Assembly: GCA_963934855.1 (NCBI GenBank)
Contig: CAWWAC010000030.1
Coordinates: 1-16,407 of the forward strand
Reading direction: 5' to 3'
Source of the DNA: MAG-120531 sp963934855
GTDB taxonomy: Bacteria > Bacteroidota > Bacteroidia > Flavobacteriales > Flavobacteriaceae
Length of the DNA: 16,407 nucleotides
Shown here: positions 6,273 through 14,257 of the stretch, piece by piece
Layout of the letters: each line of letters opens with the position of its first letter
How positions within the stretch are numbered: the first letter of the stretch is position 1
The notes under the pieces: generated by a model
What the model was told of the DNA's origin: nothing
Databases searched by the model: none
What the model saw: the letters and a program-made list of their open reading frames with translations, nothing else
Made by a program: the position numbers and the translations under genes

Positions 6273-7403
6273 TTGAAATTTATTTTATCTCATAAAGACC
6301 CTCAATCCAAAGCTAGGGCTGCCACTTTAGAAACAGATCACGGGATTATTGAAACTCCAATTTTCATGCCCGTAGGCACTGTGGCATCTGTAAAAGGTGT
6401 GCATCAGCGTGAGCTTAAAGAAGATATTAAACCAGATATTATTCTAGGAAATACCTATCATTTATACCTGAGACCTCAAACCAATATTTTAGAAAAAGCA
6501 GGTGGTTTACACAAGTTTATGGGTTGGGATAAAAATATTTTGACAGACAGTGGTGGTTATCAAGTCTATTCTCTTTCTTCTAATAGAAAGATCAAAGAGG
6601 AGGGTGTAAAGTTTAAGTCCCATATAGACGGTTCCTTTCATGTTTTCACCCCTGAAAATGTGATGGAAATTCAAAGAAAAATAGGAGCAGATATTATTAT
6701 GGCTTTTGACGAGTGTACTCCTTACCCATGTGACTACTCTTACGCTAAAAGATCTATGCACATGACCCACAGGTGGTTAGAGCGCTGTTTAACTCACTTA
6801 GACAAAACCCCCATAATTTATGATTACCAACAAACTTTTTTCCCTATTGTTCAGGGGTCTACATATAAGGATTTAAGAAGGCAATCTGCTGAATATATTG
6901 CCTCTGTAGGAGCAGAGGGAAACGCTATTGGGGGTCTTTCTGTTGGTGAGCCTGCAGATGAAATGTACGCCATGACAGAGGTGGTGTGTGAGGTGCTGCC
7001 AGAAGACAAGCCCCGCTACTTAATGGGGGTTGGTACGCCTATTAATATTTTGGAGAACATAGCTTTAGGAATAGACATGTTTGACTGTGTTATGCCTACC
7101 AGAAATGCTAGAAATGGAATGCTTTTTACTGCGCATGGCACAATTAATATCAAGAATAAAAAATGGGAGGCAGATTTTTCTGCCATAGATGAAATGGGAC
7201 TTACCTTTGTTGACACTGAGTACTCCAAAGCCTATTTAAGGCATTTGTTTATAGCCAAAGAATACTTAGGCAAGCAAGTAGCCACCATTCACAACCTTGG
7301 TTTTTATATGTGGTTGGTGCGTACTGCAAGAGAAAAAATTATAACTGGAGAATTTGCAGCTTGGAAACAAATGATGGTATCACAAATGAATAAACGTCTT
7401 TAA
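6273..7403 (+). CDS. tgt: Queuine/preQ1 tRNA-ribosyltransferase
   Basis: A 376-residue Tgt, which exchanges guanine 34 of Asp, Asn, His and Tyr tRNAs for the queuosine precursor preQ1. Visible family features are ETPIFMPVGTV, GNTYHLYLRP, the active-site motif TDSGGYQ with Asp92, DECTPYP, the GGLSVGEP loop that binds the base, and MFDCVMPTRNARNG with Asp271 in the nucleophile position. The start is TTG (6273-6275); no ATG lies between it and the ETPIFMPVG motif, and MKF fits the family. The usual zinc motif CxCxxC is absent: the matching segment reads GLTFVDTEYS (309-318), although the fourth ligand His340 remains. The next gene begins one base after the stop, so the two are surely co-transcribed. 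Confidence 0.95.
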   Translation: MKFILSHKDPQSKARAATLETDHGIIETPIFMPVGTVASVKGVHQRELKEDIKPDIILGNTYHLYLRPQTNILEKAGGLHKFMGWDKNILTDSGGYQVYSLSSNRKIKEEGVKFKSHIDGSFHVFTPENVMEIQRKIGADIIMAFDECTPYPCDYSYAKRSMHMTHRWLERCLTHLDKTPIIYDYQQTFFPIVQGSTYKDLRRQSAEYIASVGAEGNAIGGLSVGEPADEMYAMTEVVCEVLPEDKPRYLMGVGTPINILENIALGIDMFDCVMPTRNARNGMLFTAHGTINIKNKKWEADFSAIDEMGLTFVDTEYSKAYLRHLFIAKEYLGKQVATIHNLGFYMWLVRTAREKIITGEFAAWKQMMVSQMNKRL

Positions 7404-7404
7404 A

Positions 7405-8484
7405 TTGAAAATTTTAGATTGGTACATTCTCAAAAGATATTTGCTCACTTTTTCAGTGATGCTTATGCTCTTTGTGCCCATAGGAATTATGGCCAACCTG
7501 GCAGAGCAAATAGGAAAGATAATAGACAACAATGCTCCTGTGAATGAGATTGTTGCCTATTACGGTAATTTCACCATCTATATTGGTAGCCTTCTATTTC
7601 CAATTTTCTTATTTTTGTCTGTTATATTCTTTACTTCTAAGCTGGCTAACAATACAGAAATTGTTGCTATTTTAAGTTCTGGAGTTTCTTTTAATAGATT
7701 TTTAAGACCCTATTTCATTGGCGCAAGTCTTATTGCTGTGCTCATGTTTTTTATGGTGATGTTTATTGTGCCTCAAGCCAGTAAGGGTTACAATGAATTT
7801 ATTTTTAAGTACTTAAGAAAGGGTAAAGAAGACAGGGTGACCAATAATATCTTTAACCAAATTAACGATCAGGATTTTTTATATGTGAGTAGCTATGACC
7901 CTAGCAGACAAAGAGGATATAATTTCACATTGGAACATTTTAATGAGAAAAATGAGCTGGAGTATAAAATTTCTGCAGCTACTATTCGCTGGAGAGAAAA
8001 AGATTCTACATATCAGCTCACTAGTTTTGAAAAAAGAATTTTTTCAGATAGCCTTTCAATGGTAGTGTCTAAAGCCAGTTTAGACACTGTGTTTAATTTT
8101 AAAATATCAGATCTAACACCTGTATCATATATAGCAGAAACTAAAAATCTCATTGAGCTCAATGAATTTATTGAGGATCAGAAAAGGAAAGGGGCAAGCA
8201 ATATTAACACTTATATTATAGTCAAATATAAGCGCTGGGCTTTGCCATTTACCGCCTTTATTCTCACTTTTATAGCGGTAGGTGTTTCTGCAGCCAAAAG
8301 AAGAGGTGGTATGGGAGTAAACCTAGCCTTTGGTATTTGTGTGGCCTTTATTTATATCTTTTTTGACAGGGTCTTTAGTACTTTAGCACAGCAGTCTGGA
8401 CTTTCTCCTTTAGTAGCCATACTAATTCCTAATATTGTTTTCAGTTTTATAGCCATTTATCTGTTAAACAATGCCAAACGCTAA
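7405..8484 (+). CDS. LptF/LptG-family permease (YjgP/YjgQ)
   Basis: A 359-residue inner-membrane protein. The N-terminus LDWYILKRYLLTFSVMLMLF is typical of LptF/LptG. Hydrophobic segments lie near residues 12-32, 50-75 and 98-125; a large soluble domain spans about 130-270; three more membrane segments follow near 275-355. This is the six-helix, one-periplasmic-domain layout of the family that, with the LptB ATPase, extracts lipopolysaccharide from the inner membrane. Whether it is the F or G member cannot be told here. It starts with TTG, one base after the tgt stop, and its last 14 bases overlap the next gene, suggesting coupled translation. Confidence 0.9.
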   Translation: MKILDWYILKRYLLTFSVMLMLFVPIGIMANLAEQIGKIIDNNAPVNEIVAYYGNFTIYIGSLLFPIFLFLSVIFFTSKLANNTEIVAILSSGVSFNRFLRPYFIGASLIAVLMFFMVMFIVPQASKGYNEFIFKYLRKGKEDRVTNNIFNQINDQDFLYVSSYDPSRQRGYNFTLEHFNEKNELEYKISAATIRWREKDSTYQLTSFEKRIFSDSLSMVVSKASLDTVFNFKISDLTPVSYIAETKNLIELNEFIEDQKRKGASNINTYIIVKYKRWALPFTAFILTFIAVGVSAAKRRGGMGVNLAFGICVAFIYIFFDRVFSTLAQQSGLSPLVAILIPNIVFSFIAIYLLNNAKR

Positions 8485-9361
8485 CCTTAAGCACTTTGCT
8501 CACCTTCACTTTATAGTATTCATTTGGGGTTTTACAGCAGTCATTGGAAAGCTTATTTCCATAGACGCTTTACCTCTTGTTTGGTATAGGATGACAATGG
8601 CAATGGTTATTGTATTTTTTTATATTAAGTGGATGGGTTTCTCTCTCCATTTAAAATGGCGTACCATTTTATCTCTTTTGGGAACGGGTGCAATTATTGC
8701 GCTACATTGGGTCACTTTTTTTAAGGCTATTAAGCTTTCTAACGTGTCTATTGCACTTGCCTGTATGTCTGTTGGTGCTTTATTTGCATCTATTTTAGAG
8801 CCATTTTGGTACAATAGGAAAATGATAGGGTATGAGGTGATCTTTGGAGGTTTAGTTGTATTAGGCCTTGGCGTTATTTTTAAAGTAGAAACTCAGTATT
8901 GGCAGGGAATTATACTAGCGGTTAGTTCTGCCTTTCTAGTAGCTGTGTTTTCTTTGCTCAATGGCAAATTTATTGCCAGCTATAAACCTTCAATTATTGC
9001 ATTTTATGAAATGGCTGGAGGGGTTTTGGTACTCAGTTTGTATTTGGCTTTAAGAGGTTCTTTTAACGCTTCATTTTGGGAAATTTCTATATCAGATTTT
9101 TGGTATTTATTTCTGTTAGCCTCTATTTGTACTGCTTATGCTTTTATAGCTTCTGTTAAGTTAATGGCTTTTATTAGTCCTTATTCCGTCATGCTTACCA
9201 CTAATTTAGAACCTGTTTATGGAATTGTGCTGGCCTTTATAGTTTTTGGAAGTAGTGAACAGATGACTCCTTTATTCTACGCAGGGGCCAGTCTTATTTT
9301 ACTTACTGTAATTGCAAATGGGATTTTAAAAAACAAGCCCATTTTAAAAACTAAAACTTAG
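8471..9361 (+). CDS. EamA/DMT-family transporter
   Basis: 296 residues, nearly all hydrophobic, with about ten membrane segments arranged as two EamA repeats. The first starts with HFIVFIWGFTAVIGKL and includes LPLVWYRM and ALHWVTFFKAIKLS; the second begins near residue 145 (IILAVSSAFLVAVFSLLNG) and includes SPYSVMLTTNLEPVYGIVLAF. These are typical drug/metabolite-transporter signatures. The substrate is unknown; relatives export amino acids or other metabolites. The start overlaps the permease gene by 14 bases (ATG at 8471, permease stop at 8484), so it belongs to the tgt transcription unit. A short Lys-rich tail faces the cytoplasm. Confidence 0.9.
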   Translation: MPNANLKHFAHLHFIVFIWGFTAVIGKLISIDALPLVWYRMTMAMVIVFFYIKWMGFSLHLKWRTILSLLGTGAIIALHWVTFFKAIKLSNVSIALACMSVGALFASILEPFWYNRKMIGYEVIFGGLVVLGLGVIFKVETQYWQGIILAVSSAFLVAVFSLLNGKFIASYKPSIIAFYEMAGGVLVLSLYLALRGSFNASFWEISISDFWYLFLLASICTAYAFIASVKLMAFISPYSVMLTTNLEPVYGIVLAFIVFGSSEQMTPLFYAGASLILLTVIANGILKNKPILKTKT

Positions 9362-9386
9362 GGGTAGCTTTATAGCATATAAATTT

Positions 9387-9394
9387 TATATTTG
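9387..9394 (+). promoter_or_regulatory. -7 promoter element for accA
   Basis: TATATTTG, an exact TAnnTTTG match, lies 26 bases before the accA ATG. A -33 element is not obvious. It suggests accA can be transcribed apart from the tgt unit, which ends 59 bases upstream without a visible terminator. Confidence 0.5.
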
Positions 9395-9420
9395 TAGGTT
9401 ATTACCAATTAAAACACCCC

Positions 9421-10374
9421 ATGGAGTATTTAGATTTTGAGCTTCCAATTAAGGAGCTAGAAGACCAGCTAGACAAGTGTGTGATTATAGGAGAAGAGAG
9501 TGATGTAGATGTCTCTCAAACCTGTAAACAGATTGAAAAAAAATTAAAAGAAACAAAAAAAAACATTTATAAAAACTTGACTGCCTGGCAGCGAGTTCAA
9601 CTGTCTAGACATCCTAACAGGCCATATACCTTAGATTATATTAGAGCTATTTGTGGGGAGAGTTTTTTAGAGCTCCACGGAGATAGAAACGTAAAGGATG
9701 ACAAAGCCATGATAGGTGGTTTGGGAAAGATAGGAGATCAAACCTATATGTTTATTGGACAGCAAAAAGGATATAATACCAAAACAAGACAGTATAGAAA
9801 CTTTGGAATGGCTAACCCAGAGGGCTACAGAAAAGCTTTAAGGCTTATGAAGTCTGCGGAGAAATTTGGTATTCCTGTGGTAGCTTTAATAGATACTCCG
9901 GGTGCTTATCCTGGAATAGAAGCAGAAGAAAGAGGTCAGGGAGAAGCCATAGCTAGAAACATATTGGAAATGACTAGGCTTAAAGTACCTATCATTGTAA
10001 TGATAATTGGAGAAGGAGCCTCAGGAGGTGCCTTAGGTATTGGAGTGGGAGACCGCGTTCTAATGCTTGAAAATACTTGGTATTCAGTCATTTCTCCAGA
10101 GTCTTGTTCCTCTATTTTATGGAGAAGTTGGGAGTATAAAGAAATAGCTGCTAGCGCTTTAAAATTAACCGCTACAGATATGAAAAAACTAAAGCTTATA
10201 GATGAGATTGTAGGAGAGCCTTCTGGAGGCGCTCACAGTGATAGAGATAAGATGTTTGAGATTGCTAAAAATAAAATTCACAGCCATTTTGAGGAATTAA
10301 AAAACTTATCCCCAAAAGAATTGGTAGCCCAGCGCATGGACAAATATGCCAATATGGGAGTCTATAACGGCTAA
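9421..10374 (+). CDS. accA: Acetyl-CoA carboxylase carboxyltransferase subunit alpha
   Basis: 317 residues, the normal length of AccA. It forms the carboxyltransferase with AccD and moves the carboxyl group from carboxybiotin to acetyl-CoA, giving malonyl-CoA for fatty-acid synthesis. The N-terminus LDFELPIKELEDQ, then AWQRVQLSRHPNRPYTLDYI, ELHGDR, GGLGKIG, IGQQKG, NFGMANPEGYRKALRLM, LIDTPGAYPG, AEERGQGEAIA and GEGASGGALGIGVGD follow the family in order. The glycine-rich GEGASGGA segment forms the oxyanion pocket of the crotonase-like fold. The ATG at 9421 gives the usual N-terminus. No accD or accBC is nearby, so the complex is encoded at separate loci. Confidence 0.97.
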   Translation: MEYLDFELPIKELEDQLDKCVIIGEESDVDVSQTCKQIEKKLKETKKNIYKNLTAWQRVQLSRHPNRPYTLDYIRAICGESFLELHGDRNVKDDKAMIGGLGKIGDQTYMFIGQQKGYNTKTRQYRNFGMANPEGYRKALRLMKSAEKFGIPVVALIDTPGAYPGIEAEERGQGEAIARNILEMTRLKVPIIVMIIGEGASGGALGIGVGDRVLMLENTWYSVISPESCSSILWRSWEYKEIAASALKLTATDMKKLKLIDEIVGEPSGGAHSDRDKMFEIAKNKIHSHFEELKNLSPKELVAQRMDKYANMGVYNG

Positions 10375-10397
10375 TCCCTTTGTTTTAATAGAATTTT

Positions 10398-10431
10398 AAA
10401 AACTGCTGTTTTTTAATGGTGGTTTTTTTTT
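10398..10431 (+). terminator. Possible intrinsic terminator after accA
   Basis: AAAAACTGC (10398-10406) can pair with GTGGTTTTT (10419-10427), nine pairs with two G-U, followed by more T (to 10431). An alternative smaller hairpin is AAAAAC-TGCT-GTTTTT (10398-10413). Both are AU-rich, so the call is tentative, but the position 24 bases past the accA stop fits. The remaining bases up to dnaB (to 10531) hold a weak promoter-like TACCTTTC at 10503-10510. Confidence 0.4.
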
Positions 10432-10531
10432 AGTTATAAACAATTTTTGTAACTTATTAACAAAGAAATTGTGAATAGTCCTTTCTTGTTTTTTCATCAT
10501 CCTACCTTTCTAATTACCTACATTAGCACTT

Positions 10532-12064
10532 ATGGATAACCTCAAGCCTTTACCAAGAAACCAACCTATATCAGCGTCTTTAGTGACGCTAGAGAGAGGT
10601 AAAATTCCCCCTCAAGCTGTTGATTTAGAGGAGGTTGTTCTAGGGGCTATGCTTATAGACAAAAAGGGGGTAGATGAGGTGATAGATATTTTACACCCAG
10701 ATGTTTTCTATAAAGACGCCCATAGGTTTATATACGAGGCCATTTTTACTTTGTTTGAAACCTCTGAACCCATTGATTTATTAACTGTTTCCGCTCAATT
10801 AAAGAAAGAAGGAAAACTAGAAGTTGTAGGTGGTGATTTTTACCTCATAAATCTCACTCAAAAAGTAGCTTCATCTGCCCATATTGAGTTTCACGCCAGG
10901 ATCATACTTCAGAAGTACATACAGAGAAGTCTCATTAAAATCTCTAATGAGATTATTCAAGACGCTTATGAGGATTCTACTGATGTTTTTGATCTTTTAG
11001 ACGCAGCAGAATCTAAGCTGTATGACGTGACCCAAGGCAACTTAAAACGTTCTGCAGAAACAGCTCAAAACTTGGTAATCCAAGCTAAGAAAAGGATAGA
11101 GGAAATTGCTAATAAAGAAGGGCTTAGTGGTATTCCATCTGGATTTGACAAACTAGATAAATTAACCTCTGGTTGGCAACCCAGTGATTTAATTATTGTG
11201 GCGGCTAGACCAGGTATGGGTAAAACTGCACTTACGCTTTCTATGGCTAGGAATATTGCAGTAAACAATAACCTTGGAGTGGCTTTTTTCTCCTTAGAAA
11301 TGTCTTCTGTTCAGTTAATTACTAGACTTATTTCCTCTGAAACAGGTCTTTCTTCTGAAAAATTGAGGACAGGTAAATTAGAAAAGCATGAGTGGGAACA
11401 ATTAAATGTAAAGGTAAAAGCTTTAGAAAAAGCCCCCCTTTTTATAGATGATACTCCTTCTTTATCTATTTTTGATTTAAGAGCAAAGGCAAGGAGATTG
11501 GTTTCCCAGCACGGAATTAAACTTATTATTATTGACTACTTGCAATTAATGACTGCGGGAAACAGCCAAAAAGGGGGAGGAAATAGAGAACAAGAAATTT
11601 CAACTATTTCAAGAAACCTAAAAGCCTTGGCAAAGGAACTTAATATTCCAGTGATCGCACTCTCTCAATTATCTAGAGCTGTAGAAACAAGAGGAGGTTC
11701 TAAACGTCCTATTCTCTCAGATTTAAGAGAGTCTGGAGCCATAGAACAAGATGCAGATATTGTGTCTTTTATCTACCGCCCAGAATATTATAAAATAGAA
11801 GAATGGGATGATGAGGAAAGATCTCCAACAGATGGTCAGGCAGAATTTATTGTAGCCAAACACCGTAATGGAGGTTTAGATAATATCAGATTAAAGTTTA
11901 TCGGAAATCTAGGTAAATTTGACAACTTAGACACTTTTGACACCCCTTTTGAGTTTCAGTCTAAGATAAATAATAGTCAAGAATCTAATCCTTTTATCAC
12001 TAAGGACCTCCCTACTCCTAATGATGCATTTGGGTTGCCAGATTCTGATGACGTACCTTTTTAA
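10532..12064 (+). CDS. dnaB: Replicative DNA helicase DnaB
   Basis: 510 residues. DnaB is the hexameric 5'-3' helicase that unwinds DNA at the replication fork and recruits primase. The N-terminal helical domain (about 27-130: PPQAVDLEEVVLGAML, HPDVFYKDAHRFIYEAI) is followed by a linker and the RecA-like ATPase domain. Walker A ARPGMGKT is at 225-232, the catalytic-Glu segment FFSLEMS at about 252-258, Walker B LIIIDYLQLM at 331-340, and SQLSRAVETR and KHRNGG carry the arginine residues of the family. No intein or insertion is present. The first 25 residues and the Ser/Pro/Asp-rich tail (ends DSDDVPF) are the variable parts. The ATG at 10532 is supported by the spacing to the conserved domain. 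Confidence 0.97.
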   Translation: MDNLKPLPRNQPISASLVTLERGKIPPQAVDLEEVVLGAMLIDKKGVDEVIDILHPDVFYKDAHRFIYEAIFTLFETSEPIDLLTVSAQLKKEGKLEVVGGDFYLINLTQKVASSAHIEFHARIILQKYIQRSLIKISNEIIQDAYEDSTDVFDLLDAAESKLYDVTQGNLKRSAETAQNLVIQAKKRIEEIANKEGLSGIPSGFDKLDKLTSGWQPSDLIIVAARPGMGKTALTLSMARNIAVNNNLGVAFFSLEMSSVQLITRLISSETGLSSEKLRTGKLEKHEWEQLNVKVKALEKAPLFIDDTPSLSIFDLRAKARRLVSQHGIKLIIIDYLQLMTAGNSQKGGGNREQEISTISRNLKALAKELNIPVIALSQLSRAVETRGGSKRPILSDLRESGAIEQDADIVSFIYRPEYYKIEEWDDEERSPTDGQAEFIVAKHRNGGLDNIRLKFIGNLGKFDNLDTFDTPFEFQSKINNSQESNPFITKDLPTPNDAFGLPDSDDVPF

Positions 12065-12118
12065 AAAAGATATTCTAATGATACCTTATGGCTTATAAAA
12101 AGCAGTCATATCAATTCT

Positions 12119-12925
12119 TTATAATAGCCTTAATAATTCTTTAAGAACTTTTTCTACGCCTCCATCTCCATTAGACGCTGTTTTATAATTGGCAGCTTTT
12201 AGAACATTAGGATGTGCATTTTCCATAGCAAAACTAAAGTGGGCTTCTGCCATCATTTCTAAATCATTGTTGTAATCTCCAAAGACCATGGTTTGCTGTG
12301 GTCTTATACCCAGGCTTTTCTGAAGTTTATTAAGTGCGTATCCTTTATTTGCATTTAGGTGAGATAGATCTACCCAATTTGGCCCAGAGACCTTAATTTG
12401 AATGTTCGCTTCTAAAGGAAGGACTGCTGGGTATATATACTTTTCTGAACTGTCAAAGTGGTAAATGGCAATTTTGAGCACCTCTTCTTTGAACCCTTCT
12501 AGCTTATCAATTACATTAAAGCGGGAATAGTACTCTCTTAAAATGGGTTCAAATTTTTCCTGTCTCCTAGCAATAAATGCGGCCCCATTGGTACAAAGTA
12601 CTGGGTACATATTTATTTGTTTGCTCAATAGCTCTAAGGTTTCCTCTAAATGTGAAGAAGGGAATGGTGTGCATACCGTTTTACCCCTATGTGTGGTCAT
12701 GGCTCCATTTTCTGCGATTACAGTCAGATTAGCAGCTATAGGCGCTAATTTTTCTACTATACTGTTGTGCTGTCTACCGCTAGCAGCCACCAATGTAATT
12801 CCTTTTTCTTTTAAAGCCCAAAATTGGTCAAAGAACTGCTGGCTTACCTCGTGATCATTATTAAGTAGCGTGCCGTCCATGTCTGTGACCACTAGTTTAA
12901 CATCTTTTAATAAGGGTATGCTCAT
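12119..12925 (-). CDS. Cof-type HAD-IIB family hydrolase
   Basis: 268 residues of a haloacid-dehalogenase-superfamily phosphatase. Motif I DMDGT (residues 15-19) carries the nucleophile Asp15 and acid/base Asp17. Motif II is the serine of VAASGR (about 46-51). Lys194 in NANKGYAL is motif III, and GDYNND (216-221) is motif IV, which binds Mg. The cap between about 85 and 185 is of the C2 type, so it belongs to the Cof/YbiV-like group that dephosphorylates sugar phosphates or similar small molecules; the substrate is unknown. It lies downstream of rplT on the same strand, and its ATG is only 12 bases past the T-run of the rplT terminator. It converges with dnaB, with 54 bases between the stops. 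Confidence 0.9.
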   Translation of the reverse strand: MSIPLLKDVKLVVTDMDGTLLNNDHEVSQQFFDQFWALKEKGITLVAASGRQHNSIVEKLAPIAANLTVIAENGAMTTHRGKTVCTPFPSSHLEETLELLSKQINMYPVLCTNGAAFIARRQEKFEPILREYYSRFNVIDKLEGFKEEVLKIAIYHFDSSEKYIYPAVLPLEANIQIKVSGPNWVDLSHLNANKGYALNKLQKSLGIRPQQTMVFGDYNNDLEMMAEAHFSFAMENAHPNVLKAANYKTASNGDGGVEKVLKELLRLL

Positions 12926-12936
12926 AAGGGAAAGGT

Positions 12937-12969
12937 AAAAAAAAATCCCACGCAGAGCGTGGGATTTTT
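12937..12969 (-). terminator. Strong intrinsic terminator of the thrS-infC-rpmI-rplT operon
   Basis: A perfect 13-bp inverted repeat, AAAAATCCCACGC (12941-12953) and GCGTGGGATTTTT (12957-12969), has a 3-base loop. On the minus strand the stem runs into a tract of nine T in total (12945-12937). It lies 20 bases past the rplT stop. This is the clearest terminator in the window and is nearly symmetric, so it could also act on the plus strand. Confidence 0.92.
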
Positions 12970-12989
12970 ATAAGTGAGAAAGATTTGTA

Positions 12990-13334
12990 CTATTTTAATT
13001 TGTCTACTACAGCTTTAAAAGCCTCTGGGTGGTTCATAGCTAAATCTGCTAATACCTTTCGGTTTAATTCTATCTGATTGGCTTTTACCTTCCCCATGAA
13101 TTCTGAGTAGGACATTCCGTGTAGCCTTGCAGCTGCATTGATACGTGTAATCCATAAGGCACGGAAGTTTCTTTTCTTATTTCTACGGTCTCTGTATGCG
13201 TAAAGCATTGCTTTTTCTACCGCATTCTTGGCAACAGTCCAAACATTCTTTCTTCTTCCGAAGAAACCTTTGGCTTGTTTCATTATTTTTTTTCTTCTAG
13301 CTCTAGAGGCTACTGAATTTACTGATCTTGGCAT
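12990..13334 (-). CDS. rplT: 50S ribosomal protein L20
   Basis: 114 residues, the standard L20 length. The basic N-terminal extension (MPRSVNSVASRARRKKIMK, QAKGFFGRRKN) threads into 23S rRNA, and the C-terminal part contains RDRRNKKRNFRALWITRINAAAR and LHGMSYSEFM, which are near-invariant in the family. L20 is needed early in 50S assembly, and in other bacteria it represses its own operon by binding the mRNA. The gap to rpmI is 81 bases, longer than needed. It holds the palindrome GCTTTAAAGC, but I cannot recognise a known L20 leader structure in it. It is the last gene before the strong terminator. Confidence 0.98.
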   Translation of the reverse strand: MPRSVNSVASRARRKKIMKQAKGFFGRRKNVWTVAKNAVEKAMLYAYRDRRNKKRNFRALWITRINAAARLHGMSYSEFMGKVKANQIELNRKVLADLAMNHPEAFKAVVDKLK

Positions 13335-13415
13335 TTTTTAATTGTTTTTTTTGTAGAAGGCGGCAAATTGCGCTTTAAAGCCTAACTCCAAGGTTAATAA
13401 TGATACCTAATTCTA

Positions 13416-13613
13416 TTACTTTAAACGCAATTGAATTTTGATGTTGTTCTCATCTGCTTTGTGTACTAAGCCAGCGTGAGTTAATTTAAGCTTGCGCTTT
13501 TTAGACTTTTTAGTCAAAATATGACTTTTAAAAGCATGCTTTCTTTTAATTTTGCCAGAGCCTGTAAGCTTAAAACGCTTCTTAGCACTGGATTTAGTTT
13601 TCATTTTAGGCAT
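13416..13613 (-). CDS. rpmI: 50S ribosomal protein L35
   Basis: 65 residues, the usual L35 length. The start MPKMKTKSSAKKRFKLTGSG and the tail KADENNIKIQLRLK match the family. The frame remains open upstream to 13658, but L35 proteins begin MPKMK, so the ATG at 13613 is the start. The body is very rich in Lys/Arg, as expected for an rRNA-binding protein of the large subunit. It lies between infC (58 bases upstream) and rplT, the conserved infC-rpmI-rplT order. Confidence 0.97.
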   Translation of the reverse strand: MPKMKTKSSAKKRFKLTGSGKIKRKHAFKSHILTKKSKKRKLKLTHAGLVHKADENNIKIQLRLK

Positions 13614-13671
13614 TGTCTTCCTATTTATAGTTATCTCACTTATTGTTTTCAGGGCCAATAAATACCCTTGA

Positions 13672-14226
13672 CTACTTCTTAGTTTTTGGAGCTATGAACA
13701 TAGTCATTCTCTTTCCTTCCAATCTAGGCATTTGTTCTACTTTTCCTAATTCCTCTAATTCAGAGGCTAGTTTTAAAAGTAGAATTTCACCTTGATCTTT
13801 ATATACAATAGAACGTCCTTTAAAGAAAACATAAGCCTTTAGCTTGGCGCCGTCTTTTAAAAATTTCTCTGCGTGTTTCTTTTTAAATTCATAATCATGG
13901 TCATCTGTCTGAGGACCAAAACGAATTTCTTTCACTACTACCTTAGTTGCCTTTGCTTTTAAAACTTTTTCTCGTTTCTTTTGCTCGTAAAGGAATTTCT
14001 TATAGTCCGTGATCTTACAAACCGGAGGATCTGCCTTAGGAGAAATTTCAACTAAATCTAGTTCTAATTCCTCTGCTTTGACAAGTGCGTCCTTAATATC
14101 ATAGACACCAACTTCCACGTTGTCTCCCACCAAACGTACGCTTGGTGCTAGAATGCTCCTGTTAATGTTATGAGGATTCTTATTTTCCCTTCTCGGCTGC
14201 GGCCTAAACCTTTTACGTATTGCTAT
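13672..14226 (-). CDS. infC: Translation initiation factor IF-3 (ATA start)
   Basis: IF3 binds the 30S subunit and checks the start codon and initiator tRNA. The C-terminal domain (from about residue 100: KATKVVVKEIRFGPQ, HDYEFKKKHAEKFLKDGAK) and the N-terminal domain (LAPSVRLVGDN, DALVKAEELELDLVEISP) are complete. No in-frame ATG or GTG precedes residue 33. The family's N-terminus reads cleanly from an ATA codon at 14226-14224 as (M)AIRKRFRPQPRREN. An in-frame TAA lies 15 bases before it, with only CTA, AAA, TTA, GAA and GCC between. From ATA the protein is 184 residues, close to E. coli IF3 (180). A TTG start at 14133 would remove 31 residues, including family sequence. E. coli infC uses AUU for self-regulation, so an AUA start fits the same logic. 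Confidence 0.92.
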   Translation of the reverse strand: MAIRKRFRPQPRRENKNPHNINRSILAPSVRLVGDNVEVGVYDIKDALVKAEELELDLVEISPKADPPVCKITDYKKFLYEQKKREKVLKAKATKVVVKEIRFGPQTDDHDYEFKKKHAEKFLKDGAKLKAYVFFKGRSIVYKDQGEILLLKLASELEELGKVEQMPRLEGKRMTMFIAPKTKK

Positions 14227-14257
14227 GGCTTCTAATTTTAGTTAAACAATTTATTTT

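Noticed and set aside
12543..12854. 103-codon open frame (+) inside the HAD gene
   Set aside because: Antisense shadow of a gene with complete HAD motifs; no promoter or family resemblance.
13335..13415. L20-type autoregulatory leader between rpmI and rplT
   Set aside because: The gap is long enough and contains a 10-base palindrome, but I cannot build the known L20-binding fold, so it is not listed as a riboswitch-like element.
13614..13658. Upstream extension of rpmI to 13658
   Set aside because: L35 proteins begin MPKMK, which is at 13613; the 15 extra residues have no family support.
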